Below, in pieces: positions 44,133 to 54,105 of a stretch of 64,000 bases of DNA (the first letter of the stretch is position 1; every line of letters starts with the position of its first letter). The stretch is from Paraphoma chrysanthemicola (lineage: Eukaryota; Ascomycota; Dothideomycetes; Pleosporales; Phaeosphaeriaceae), in the NCBI GenBank assembly GCA_020744225.1, contig JAGMWG010000006.1, forward strand, positions 248,001-312,000. Direction: 5' to 3'. The notes under the pieces are model-generated. The model ran no database searches, had not been told where the DNA came from, and worked only from the letters and a program-made list of their open reading frames with translations. The position numbers and the translations under genes are program-made.

Positions 44133-44336
44133 TTGGGGTAGTCTGTGCCATGGACGAAATAGTAAAGTGAAACTCCTTGTGTCCGTTGTGACCCGAATGA
44201 AGGAGGATGATTTGTACGAAGATACCCTTTCATATCTCTTTATGCTTTCCCGCAAGCCTCGCCACCCCCCTTGCTAGCGTTGCGGTAAAAACCAGTTTCT
44301 ACGATCTTCATCAACTTGCTCTTTGACCCGTGCGTC

Positions 44337-45182
44337 TTACTCTTCTTCAAATTGCATTTGTCCAACTGCCCACTCGACATGCTGCAACACGGCCAGCTTC
44401 TCCTCACACGCTTTGCTTTTCTCCATCATCTCATCCCTCAGCACTGCGATTGTGGCACTGAACCCATCGAGCGCGTCTAGCAGTGCCAGTGCTGTATTGA
44501 TCGTGTCTATATGGCTGTGTATGGCGAGACGTGCTTCGTCCACTGTTGATAGAATGAGGTCACGAGTGGTGAAATTGCTGATGTCAAGATCAAGCGCGGC
44601 AAGAGTTTCGGTGATAGATTTGCCACCACTCTCGCCAGCCTCGGGCTCAGTCTCGGGCTCCCTTTCGTTGTTGCCTTCTTGTGCGATGTCTTCCAAGACG
44701 GATGATTGGCGGCTCTTTGAACGCGATTTGTATGCGAGGGGTGAGTCGGGCAAGTCGTCCTCTGTCAGAACGCGCTTAAGTGGAGAGGTTTGTTGCCTTT
44801 TTCCAACGAATTGTGTTTCAACGCGATGGGCGCTGCTGTCCGGAGCGGCATGTACCCCACGGCGTGGGCCGTGGCGAAAAATGTGACGGAGCAGGCTGCC
44901 GGCCATCCTTAGCTCACAGGCTGTCGGCTTGATAGAAGCGTTGCTTGAAGGTTTTGCGTCGTTTTGATGTGCGGTATCGTTTCTTGGAGAGACTCTAGGT
45001 GATGGTGTAGCTTTCACTTTGTGTCGAGTGGATGCTGGAGAGACCTCGCACGTGAGACAAAAGCGTTTGCACTTTGTCTTAGAGGCAACAAACAGTGTTC
45101 TAGAGCACCAAAATTTGGTACCAATGGGCTCCGGCCTGAGATTACCAATGAATAGACAGTCTACAGATAGAAAATCGGGCAT
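44337..45182 (-). CDS. Hypothetical coiled-coil protein
   Basis: This is an open frame of 281 residues from ATG 45182; ATG 44906 (MAGSLLRHIFRHGPRRG) is an alternative start and may be better. The first half is basic and disordered. The middle is acidic (EPETEPEAGESGG). The last 90 residues (ITETLAALDLDISNFTTRD to WAVGQMQFEEE) predict a long helix or coiled coil. No domain is recognised. It is convergent with membrane protein A, 200 bp apart. Confidence 0.5.
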   Translation of the reverse strand: MPDFLSVDCLFIGNLRPEPIGTKFWCSRTLFVASKTKCKRFCLTCEVSPASTRHKVKATPSPRVSPRNDTAHQNDAKPSSNASIKPTACELRMAGSLLRHIFRHGPRRGVHAAPDSSAHRVETQFVGKRQQTSPLKRVLTEDDLPDSPLAYKSRSKSRQSSVLEDIAQEGNNEREPETEPEAGESGGKSITETLAALDLDISNFTTRDLILSTVDEARLAIHSHIDTINTALALLDALDGFSATIAVLRDEMMEKSKACEEKLAVLQHVEWAVGQMQFEEE

Positions 45183-45690
45183 GCTTTTGCGTTACTGTTC
45201 ATCTGTATCGCCATCCTGCTACTAGAGTGATTGCAGTAGGCACTCGCAGTGGGAAGTAGCCTTTAGCCACGACACATTGCCACTAAAGACCCTTCTCTTC
45301 ACTCAAAAATTGAAGACCGTAGACATGTGGAAATAGAAGTTCAAGTTTACTTGTGCATCGCGCCGATTGAATCACCTTGTTGCAGCCGCACAATGGTGCA
45401 TGGATAGGCCAAGGTGTAGTTCGCAGCCCTCATCGTAGTGCGAAGGCGCATCATATGAGCACGTTCGCCGATGGAAGCTGTCTCATTCGATCCAGTCCGC
45501 GAGACGTGTGCGTCGACATTGTGTGAGTGCTGAGGCAGGCGGGGGCTGTACTTCGTAGGTCTAAATTTGGAGAGTCCTAATCAGGCTAGGTCGAATGAAC
45601 ATCAAGCCCCGCATTTCCCAGTCTATCTTCATGGCTCGAATCACGATGTGGCAGCAGGGTGTTCAAATCACGGAAGACAACCTATTCTCT
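45183..45690. other. Intergenic, no gene seen
   Basis: This is the promoter side of the coiled-coil gene. No feature is supported until the membrane-protein relic begins. Confidence 0.4.
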
Positions 45691-46021
45691 ACAAGGAAGC
45701 GGGATCAGATCTCGCCATTTCCGACGTGGCACTTATTGCAACCATCGCCTGGGGAGCTTTTCTCGTTATAGCTTGTGTTCTGGTGGCAGGTATCTGTACG
45801 TACTCAACGGGATTTGCCATCGGTGGTACAAACAGCACGGTCATCAGTGCAGCATGTCATCTTCGGCAATGGTACAGAGGATCAACCAGACGACAATATC
45901 GCGGATAGGCCACTGCAATGGGGATCCACAGTCGAAGGTACGACGGAAAAGGTCGGACACTGCTGCTTCAGCGACCAGCCTATTCAGGAGCCAGAGGAAG
46001 GATGCTTGTATGCGGGTATAT
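45691..46021 (+). pseudogene. C-terminal relic of a fungal multi-pass membrane protein, frameshifted
   Basis: One frame encodes a TM helix (ALIATIAWGAFLVIACVLVAG) and then the family-typical AIGGTNSTVISAACH. The next frame continues in register with VIFGNGTEDQPDD, PLQWGSTVEG and VGHCCFSDQPIQEPEEGCLYAG, ending at 46021. This order (S-x-x-ISAACH, then PLQWG, GHCCF, YAG) is the conserved C-terminus of large fungal membrane proteins of unknown role. The two halves are shifted by one base near 45860, and the long N-terminal part is missing, so this is a truncated, broken copy. Confidence 0.6.
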
Positions 46022-46759
46022 AGTGGCCGATTTTATCAACATTGCGGGATTCGATCGAGCGCACTTCGTCATATCCGTAAATCTGCATCCGCCTTGATTG
46101 GCGCTCATAGGAGCGCACTTGCCGTGCGTACAATGTTTCTTTTTCAATGACGAACACTGCACACAGTCTTATTGGATGTGTATGTCAGGGGCGAGGATTG
46201 CGGCTGCGGTTGCGGCTGACCGTTGCAGTAAGGCAGAGAGGCCAAGGCGCTACTTCCGCCGCAACGGATAGGGGTTGCACTAACGGAGGGTAGCTGGGAT
46301 ATAAGACTGTCGAATACTACTAACTCTGCTCCATTATACATGATCGTGAACCTCAGACTTAGCGGACAGTGGACCTACGACGGCACTTGAGCAGCGGCAT
46401 TCTGATTAACAGCTCATGTCAACTGTCAAGCATCCAAGGTTGGGCGTACCACAAAGCATCTGACAAGGCCCACGGGCGTTTTATCAGCCAATGAAAATGC
46501 ATCTGTGTTACCCTGGATTTACGCCCTGCGCCCCAAGTACTTGCAGTCAGGGGTCTTGCTCATGCATTTAATGCTGGCATTACCCGACCCGAGACTTGTT
46601 CCTGAAAACTTCTCAAACATTTCTCTGTGTAACGACTGTCGCTTCTATCCTTTTCCATCACCACCGCTCCACCAAGGTCGAAGTTCCCAACCACGTGCCT
46701 GATGCCACGGACTGAACACACTGGAGACCAAATTGTTCTTCAAATTGATTTGATCTACA
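46022..46759. other. Intergenic, no gene seen
   Basis: About 740 bp, presumably the promoter of membrane protein B. Nothing else is seen. Confidence 0.45.
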
Positions 46760-47749
46760 ATGCGGAGTACTTGGACACGCTACGCAACAGCGCAATGGCT
46801 CAGCTACGCACAAATCCTCAGCATGGCGCTTGTCCAAGCTGACTGTCTACATCCCAACGGCACCCAGACCATGGATCTCTACCACGCTCCCTGCAGCAAC
46901 GATACTTCGAATCCACTATCGACCATATGTTGCGCCATTGCGCGACCATTGCCGCCTGGTAGCTACACGCCAGGCTTTGTCAGCGACTCATGCTTAGACT
47001 CAGGGATCTGCCAGAATATACGCAGGACTAGCGAAACTGGGACCGATCTCGCAGTGTCATATTGGCGAGAAGAGTGCACCGAGAAAGACTGGCAAAGTGG
47101 GAAGTGCTTGACTCTCTGCGTGGATAGCGTAAGTTTTCAGATCAATGCGGCGCAGACCGCATCAAGAGCGCGCGCGTCGCACATGAGGGAGAGTGCTGAT
47201 AGTAAGTAGGTGGATGGTGGCAACCAGCAAATGACACCTTGCGATGGCACTCCGAAGTCCGAAAAGTGGTGTTGCGGATCTTCGAGTAAGTGCTGCTTGA
47301 CCAATCCTCTCGTAGTGCCCCAGAAATTCAGCCATGGCATCAAAAGCTCGTCGTCCTCGATATCTCCATCGGCCTCAGGAGCCTCCACATCGTCGCTCAC
47401 GGCTTCCTTCACTTCCGCGGCTGCCATCAGCTCGGGCACGGCGCCTGCGGAAAATACAACCTCAAGTAGTTCGTCATCCCTGGGCGGCGGCACGATCGCG
47501 GGAATTGTTGTCGGTGCGGTTGTGGGTATTGCACTCCTGCTAGCAATTGGGTTTTGGCTTGCGAAGAGGAAAAGAACTTCTAGTGCAGCGGAGCTACAAT
47601 CTGACTACCCTGTAGAGCAGAGTTGCGTGCCGGAGCAGAAGACTACTTATGCCCACGAGGCTGACGCTGTTGATGCTCAGCGGAGCGAGATGGCGAGTTC
47701 GCCACTCAGCAAGCACGAGGAACAGAAGGTGGTTCAAGAGCTGCCATGA
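46760..47749 (+). CDS. Cysteine-rich single-pass membrane protein B
   Basis: The model is join(46760..47128, 47210..47749), 302 residues. The 81-nt intron starts with GTAAGT and ends AAGTAG; phase 0. A signal peptide (LSYAQILSMALVQADC region) leads to a cysteine-rich ectodomain (TICCAIARPLPPG, DSCLDSGICQN, EKWCCGSSSKCC). A Ser/Thr/Ala stalk, a TM helix (GIVVGAVVGIALLLAIGFWLA) with KRKR, and a cytosolic tail follow. The order and the CC...C-L-x-x-G-x-C pattern parallel membrane protein A, so they are probably distant paralogues. The 3' end lies only about 160 bp from the left end of the inserted element. Confidence 0.75.
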
Positions 47750-47803
47750 GGGCAAACAAGAGTACAATGTATGTGGACAAAAGATTGTGATTGATAGTCT
47801 TTG

Positions 47804-47907
47804 CTAGCCAATGTCGGCAATGTGAAACAAGAGCATGAGATCACAAGACCTCCAGAAGACTGTAATCTTGTCAACAGTTTTATGGCCCAGTGCATGCCTG
47901 TGTTGAG
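47804..47907 (-). pseudogene. C-terminal fragment of the gene split by the element
   Basis: Reading on the minus strand from the left flank of the element, this 104-nt piece continues in frame from the truncated gene on the right flank if the element and one TA are removed. It then ends at a TAG (47804-47806). The joined gene would have 334 codons plus stop, an exact multiple of three. On its own the fragment has no start and is dead. Confidence 0.7.
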
Positions 47908-47909
47908 TA

Positions 47910-48383
47910 ACGTCCATCCCTGCGTGGCGGGACACCCTGCGTAACGGGACGCTCTCGATACTGTCTATCACAATAAAGTCAACAACGACCGAGAAGCGCA
48001 GGCAGTCTCGGGATAGATACCTCGAACCCTGAGCTTCGTCTAGGCTTCACGGCTTGTACAGAATACTTCTGCTTAGCCTACAATACCACGATTCACTGCA
48101 GGCATACGCAATCGCCTTACTCCGGCCAGCCTCGGATCTACTGGAAAAATCGTGCATCTTGTCTAAAGCTGTGTTAAGCTGTACATGGATAAGGGTAGAC
48201 CGTATCCCGAGCAAGGCAGCTAGATATTTGAGCTGGTTGTGCTCCAGTAGTAGTCTACTGCCTGATCAAGCGGAGTCGACAGACGAGAGCTCCCGCGTAC
48301 TAACGGTACGGAAAAGCCGAGAGCGGGCTAGCTGTATCCTGAAAATGCTGACATCAGCTTCGGATACTACCAGCCTGACTCGC
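47910..48383. repeat. Left terminal inverted repeat
   Basis: This pairs with 53631-54105 in reverse orientation. The outer 230 bp are nearly identical (about half a dozen differences, mostly C/T or G/A); the inner half is more diverged with small indels. The match fades after a GACTCG at 48377-48382. Confidence 0.85.
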
Positions 48384-48833
48384 GCACGCCTCAAACATGA
48401 CAAGCCCAACCGCCTACAACTAGTGTTGCAATATGCAAGTCTGGAATCCACAATGTTCTGTTTGCGAGCCTAGAATTGCATGTCATGCGATTCAAAACAA
48501 TCCCAACATGTATGAAGATACTGTGCAAAATCTTCTGTCGAATGCCATCTACCAGGCTCGCGGAGGAAGGGTAACGGCGAGGCTGCAAATCAGCGCTGAG
48601 CCCCGCGCGCACATGGAGCTTGCGGCTGAGCTCGAACACACAGCCCTGAGCGCCCATCGACCACCAGCTGGCAGCCTGCTCGATGCATTCCGCTGATGCA
48701 CCTACTCTGGCAGGCCGAGAGACATGCACTACAACTCTACGCTTCCTAGTTCTCTCCGATACTACGCTTGCATCGCGACCAAACTCGACCCATATCCTGC
48801 GCGCGTGTGCTCAGGGAATATGCAGGCGCCGTG

Positions 48834-51800
48834 ATGCGCCTCCTGGAATGCTTATCGAGCGGCGACCTCAAACTAGTCTCTTTCAACGATGAAAACCCTC
48901 CTCCGTATGCCATCCTATCGCACACCTGGACGGACGGTCAAGAGGTCACATACAACGAGCTGGTGGCGGGTACAGGGAAGGACAAGACCGGCTACGACAA
49001 AATCCGCTTCTGCGGCGGACGAGCGGCAGCGGATGGCCTCGGGTACTTCTGGGTCGATACCTGCTGCATCGACAAGTCTACTAGCCATGAGCTTAGTACA
49101 GCCATCAACTCTATGTTCCGCTGGTACCAGCGTGCATCCAAGTGCTATGCATACCTATCAGATGTTGTTGTGCCGGAGGAGGTCGCCGACGCTGAGACTT
49201 TCCGGATAACGTGGGCGGAAGCCTTCCGACGCAGCCGATGGTTTACACGAGGCTGGACGTTGCAAGAGCTTCTGGCGCCGCCGTGCGTCGAGTTCTTTTC
49301 CAAGAACGGTAAGCGGTTGGGCAGCAAGATATCGTTAGAGCAGGAAATCCATGAGATCACCAAAATTGCTATTGGAGCATTACGAGGCCAAAGTCTTGCC
49401 GAGTTCAGCGTTGAGGAGCGGATGAGCTGGGCGGCCCAACGCGCGACGACGTTGAAGGAGGATAAAGTATACTGTTTGCTGGGCATCTTCGGGGTATTCT
49501 TGTCGCTTATATATGGAGAAGGGGAATCACACGCGACTGTACGGCTGAGAGAGGAGATAGAGAAGCGGCAGGAAAGGCGGGGAACAGCAAGGCTGTATGA
49601 CTTGTCCGGTGCGTCTTGTGGCAAGGCGATATCCTCTACATAAGCGATATGTAGCTAACAAAGTCCAGTGTTGCCGGTATTGCCTTTCCCAAGAAACGAG
49701 CTCTTCGTCGGACGAGAAGAGCAGCTTCGATCTCTCGAACAATCCCTTCTTCCCTCAAACACCCACCGACGCATGACAATATATGGACTCGGGGGTTGCG
49801 GGAAGTCAGCGCTTGCCCTTGAGTTTGCATATCGCGCGCTGGTGCGACATGCTAGGCACATGGTCTTCTGGGTGCCGGCCATCAGCCAAGAGAGCTTCGA
49901 GCTTGCCTATCGCGAGATCGGAGTCCGCCTCGGTGTGCCAGGGATCACCGAAGATAATGCGGACATTAGGAAGCTGGTCAAGGACGCGCTGAGCTCAGGA
50001 AGCTTCGGTGACTGGCTGATGATTGTCGATAATGCTGACGACTTCGGAGTTCTGTTAGGGTCCGCAGATAACGACGCGATGTCCACTCGACTAAGCGACT
50101 ATCTCCCGCACAGCAGTAACGGCTCCATCCTCTTTACTACTCGTAGTAGGAAGGTGGCTGGAGATCTAACGCCGAGCAGCGTCTTAGAGGTGAACGAGAT
50201 GAGCAAAGCCGAAGCTAGGCAGCTGCTAGCGCGACGGTTGACGAAGGAAGCGTTGCTTGATGACGAGACGGCTGTTGACAAACTGCTGGCGATACTTACA
50301 TATCTGCCGCTTGCCATCGTGCAGGCAGCCGCTTTCATCAACAACAATGATATATCCGTATCTGGGTACATATCGTTGTTCCGGAATACCGGCACTGAGT
50401 CTGAGCTCTTTAGTGAGCGCTTCGAAGACCCTAGCAGATATCGGGAGATGGACAGCACGGTTGCAAAGACATGGCATATCTCCTTTGATCAGATACGGAG
50501 GCAAGACCAGCTTGCTGCGGAGTACCTTTCGTTCATGGCGTGTATCGATCGCATCGATATTCCTCAGTCTCTGCTACCTCGTGGAGGCTCGCTAGTGCAG
50601 CAAGTGAAAGCGCTTGGAACGCTGGCAGGATACGCCTTTATCACAGATCGCCAGCAGATAGCGCAAGAGTTGGACCAAGAGAGGTTCTTCGATATGCACC
50701 GGCTGGTCCACATGGCCTCTGCCTGGTGGCTGGAGGGTCATGATGAGCGGGCGACTTGGGCGGGTAAAGTAGTGGCCCGATTAGAGGAGCTGGTGCCACA
50801 CGGCGGGCATGAAAGGAAGGAAGTATGGATGCCGTACCTCTCGCATGCAATCTACGTGGCTGGACTGGGCGACACAGTGGAGAGAACGGCGAGGGCTTCG
50901 CTACTAGACCGGGTGGGACGGTGTCAAGCAACCCTTGGGCAATATTCAGCAGCGGAAACCACGCACCAACAAGCATTATCGTTGAGAGAAAAGAGTTTAG
51001 GAAAGAAGCATATCAAAACACTTATAAGCATGAATGAAGTGGGATTAGCATTTGGCAACCAGGGTAGGTACGAGGCGGCGGAAGCAATGAACAGACAGAC
51101 GCTGGCGCTGAAAGAGACGGTGCTCGGGCGTGAGCATCCAGACACGCTGACGACCATGAGCAACTTGGCGCTTGTGCTGGACAGCCAAGGCAAGTACGAG
51201 GCGGCGGAAGCAATGAACAGACAGACGCTGGCGCTGAAAGAGACGGTGCTCGGGCGTGAGCATCCATCCACGCTGACGACCATGAGCAACTTGGCGCTTG
51301 TGCTGGACAGCCAAGGCAAGTACGAGGCAGCGGAAGCGATGAACAGACAGACGCTGGCGCTAAAAGAGACGGTGCTCGGGCGTGAGCATCCATCCACGCT
51401 GACGACCATGAGCAACTTGGCGGGAGTGCTGGACAGCCAAGGCAAGTACGAGGCGGCGGAAGCAATGAACAGACAGACGCTGGCGCTGAGAGAGACGGTG
51501 CTCGGGCGTGAGCATCCAGACACGCTGACGACCATGAGCAACTTGGCGCTTGTGCTGGACCGCCAAGGCAAGTACGAGGCGGCGGAAGCAATGAACAGAC
51601 AGACGCTGGCGCTGAAAGAGACGGTGCTCGGGCGTGAGCATCCAGACACGCTGACGACCATGAGCAACTTGGCGGTTGTGCTGGACAGCCAGGGCAAGTA
51701 CGAGGCAGCGGAAGCGATGAACAGACAGACGCTGGCGCTAAAAGAGACGGTGCTCGGGCGTGAGCATCCAGAGACGCTGACGACCATGAGCAACTTGGCG

Positions 51801-53535
51801 CTTGTGCTGGACAGCCAAGGCCAGTACGAGGCGGCGGAAGCAATGAACAGGCAGACGCTGGCGCTAAAAGAGATGGTGCTCGGGCGTGAGCATCCATCCA
51901 CGCTGACGACCATGAGCAACTTGGCGCTTGTGCTGGACCGCCAAGGCAAGTACGAGGCGGCGGAAGCAATGAACAGACAGACGCTGGCGCTGTCTGAGAC
52001 GGTGCTCGGGCGTGAGCATCCAGAGACGCTGACGACCATGAGCAACTTGGCGCTTGTGCTGGACCGCCAAGGCAAGTACGAGGCGGCGGAAGCGATGAAC
52101 AGACAGACGCTGGCGCTGTCTGAGACGGTGCTCGGGCGTGAGCATCCAGACACGCTGACGACCATGAGCAACTTGGCGGGAGTGCTGGACAGCCAAGGCA
52201 AGTACGAGGCGGCGGAAGCAATGAACAGACAGACGCTGGCGCTGAGAGAGACGGTGCTCGGGCGTGAGCATCCAGACACGCTGACGACCATGAGCAACTT
52301 GGCGGGAGTGCTGGACCGCCAGGGCAAGTACGAGGCAGCGGAAGCGATGAACAGACAGACGCTGGCGCTAAAAGAGACGGTGCTCGGGCGTGAGCATCCA
52401 GACACGCTGACGACCATGAGCAACTTGGCGGGAGTGCTGGACAGCCAGGGCAAGTACGAGGCAGCAGAAGCAATGAATAGACAGACGCTGGCGCTGAAAG
52501 AGACGGTGCTCGGGCGTGAGCATCCATCCACGCTGACGACCATGAGCAACTTGGCGCTTGTGCTGGACCGCCAAGGCAAGTACGAGGCGGCGGAAGCAAT
52601 GAACAGACAGACGCTGGCGCTGTCTGAGACGGTGCTCGGGCGTGAGCATCCAGAGACGCTGACGACCATGAGCAACTTGGCGCTTGTGCTGGACCGCCAA
52701 GGCAAGTACGAGGCGGCGGAAGCAATGAACAGACAGACGCTGGCGCTGTCTGAGACGGTGCTCGGGCGTGAGCATCCAGACACGCTGACGACCATGAGCA
52801 ACTTGGCGGGAGTGCTGGACCGCCAAGGCAAGTACGAGGCGGCGGAAGCAATGAACAGACAGACGCTGGCGCTGAAAGAGACGGTGCTCGGGCGTGAGCA
52901 TCCAGAGACGCTGACGACCATGAGCAACTTGGCGCTTGTGCTGGACCGCCAAGGCAAGTACGAGGCGGCGGAAGCAATGAACAGACAGACGCTGGCGCTG
53001 AAAGAGACGGTGCTCGGGCGTGAGCATCCAGAGACGCTGACGACCATGAGCAACTTGGCGCTTGTGCTGGACCGCCAAGGCAAGTACGAGGCGGCGGAAG
53101 CAATGAACAGACAGACGCTGGCGCTGAAAGAGACGGTGCTCGGGCGTGAGCATCCAGAGACGCTGACGAGCGTGTACTGCCTCGCTTACCTCCTTGCGAA
53201 CCGGCACCACTACAATGAATCTCTTGTTCTGTATGAAAGAGCATGCGCTGCCTACCCCACCATCCTTGGGAACGATCATCCGACTACCCGCGCATGTCGC
53301 CAACATTATTCCGAAGCGCTTGCGTCACAAAGGCAGGATCGATGTACTGAATCTCATAATGCACCCGACAGCGGCGCAAGTACACAAAGAAGCAAAGGAT
53401 CAAAGTTGTCACGCGGGCTAGCAAAGATTGGAATCAAAGGCTCGAGATTCTCTGTACGTTAAGATGACTCTATGTGCCTACCTAACGCTAGTCATGTAGC
53501 TGCAATTAATGAAAGACGTGCAAGTATTTGAATAA
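48834..53535 (+). CDS. HET / NB-ARC / TPR NLR-type incompatibility protein
   Basis: The model is join(48834..49608, 49669..53453, 53500..53535), 1531 residues; without the last intron it ends at 53462. The 60-nt intron (GTGCGT...GCTAAC...TCCAG) fuses the HET part in frame to the NB-ARC part. HET domain, residues 1-250: PYAILSHTWTDG, FWVDTCCIDK, RSRWFTRGWTLQELLAP, IYGEGES. NB-ARC, about 265-600: Walker A GLGGCGKSAL, Walker B DWLMIVDNADD, GSILFTTRSRKVAG, LPLAIVQAAAFI. Then a helical linker and 17 TPR-like units (about 724-1437) and a basic Ser/Lys tail. By family, ligand sensing by the repeats opens the NTPase and the HET domain executes cell death. The gene is intact, and is the sole cargo of the TIR element. 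A start at 48768 is possible but MRLLECLSSGD fits HET N-termini better. Confidence 0.88.
51063..53204 (+). repeat. Tandem array of 17 units of 126 bp (42-residue TPR)
   Basis: Each unit encodes G(K/R/Q)YEAAEAMNRQTLAL followed by (K/R/S)E(T/M)VLGREHP(D/S/E)TLTTMSNLA(L/G/V)VLD(S/R)Q. Units differ almost only at the bracketed positions, apart from rare synonymous changes and a divergent final half-unit. The array spans exactly 17 x 126 bp with no frame loss. It belongs to the kinesin-light-chain-like TPR group. Long reading frames on the minus strand across it are a by-product of the periodicity. Confidence 0.92.
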
Positions 53536-53630
53536 TTAGTTACGGACACATCGTATTGCATGTCGCGATAAGATAAGTGCGCGTGTTGTAACCTCCATCA
53601 CAAGATTACTTTGGTGTTGCTTATGCTCAG

Positions 53631-54105
53631 CTCGAGTCATGCTGGGCAGTATCAGAAGCTGATGTCCGCGTTGGTAGAATACAGCTAGCCCGCTCTCGGG
53701 TTTTCCGTACCGTTAGTGCGTGGGAGCTCTCGTCTGTCAACTTCACTTGATCAGGCAGTAGATCACTACCAAAGCACAACCAGCTCAACTACCTAGCTGC
53801 CTTGCTCGGAATACAGTCTTTTCTTGTCTGCATACCGCTTGACACAGTCTTAGCAAGATGCACGAGCTTTCTAGTAGATCCGAGGCTGGCCGGAGTGACG
53901 CGATTGCGTATGCCTGCAGTAAATCGTGGTATTGTAGGCTAAGCAGAAGTATTCTGTACAAGCCGTGAAGCCTAGACGAAGCTTAGGGTTCGAGGTATCT
54001 ATCCCGAGACTGCCTGCGCTTCTCGGTCGTTGTTGACTTTTTTGTGATAGATAGTATCGAGAGCGTCCCGTTACGCAGGGTGTCCCGCTACACAGGGATG
54101 GACGT
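53631..54105. repeat. Right terminal inverted repeat
   Basis: This is the inverted partner of 47910-48383. The outer end reads AGGGATGGACGT followed by the TA at 54106-54107. It supplies the last residues and stop codon (54071-54073) of the truncated flanking gene. Confidence 0.85.

Larger units (their letters stand above)
47910..54105. mobile_element. 6.2 kb TIR element carrying a HET/NB-ARC/TPR gene
   Basis: The ends are inverted copies of about 475 bp. Both begin ACGTCCATCCCTG at the outer edge, followed by CCCTGCG-containing subrepeats (CACCCTGCGTAACGGGACGC). A TA flanks each end (47908-47909 and 54106-54107), the target duplication of Tc1/mariner-type elements. Deleting the element plus one TA restores an open frame across the junction. 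No transposase is recognisable inside; the only evident gene is the NLR. It is therefore a non-autonomous element that would need a transposase in trans, or a larger element that lost it. The assignment to Tc1/mariner rests on the TA duplication only. Confidence 0.82.

Noticed and set aside
50924..53244. Very long minus-strand open frames (over 700 codons) across the TPR array
   Set aside because: They are produced by a 126-bp periodic repeat: one stop-free unit gives a stop-free array in shadow frames. Their composition (Cys/Ser/Pro repeats) and lack of domains contrast with the clear TPR sequence on the plus strand.
49668..53462. NB-ARC/TPR as a separate gene starting at 49668
   Set aside because: The first codon there is GTG, and a well-formed intron fuses it in frame to the HET exon.
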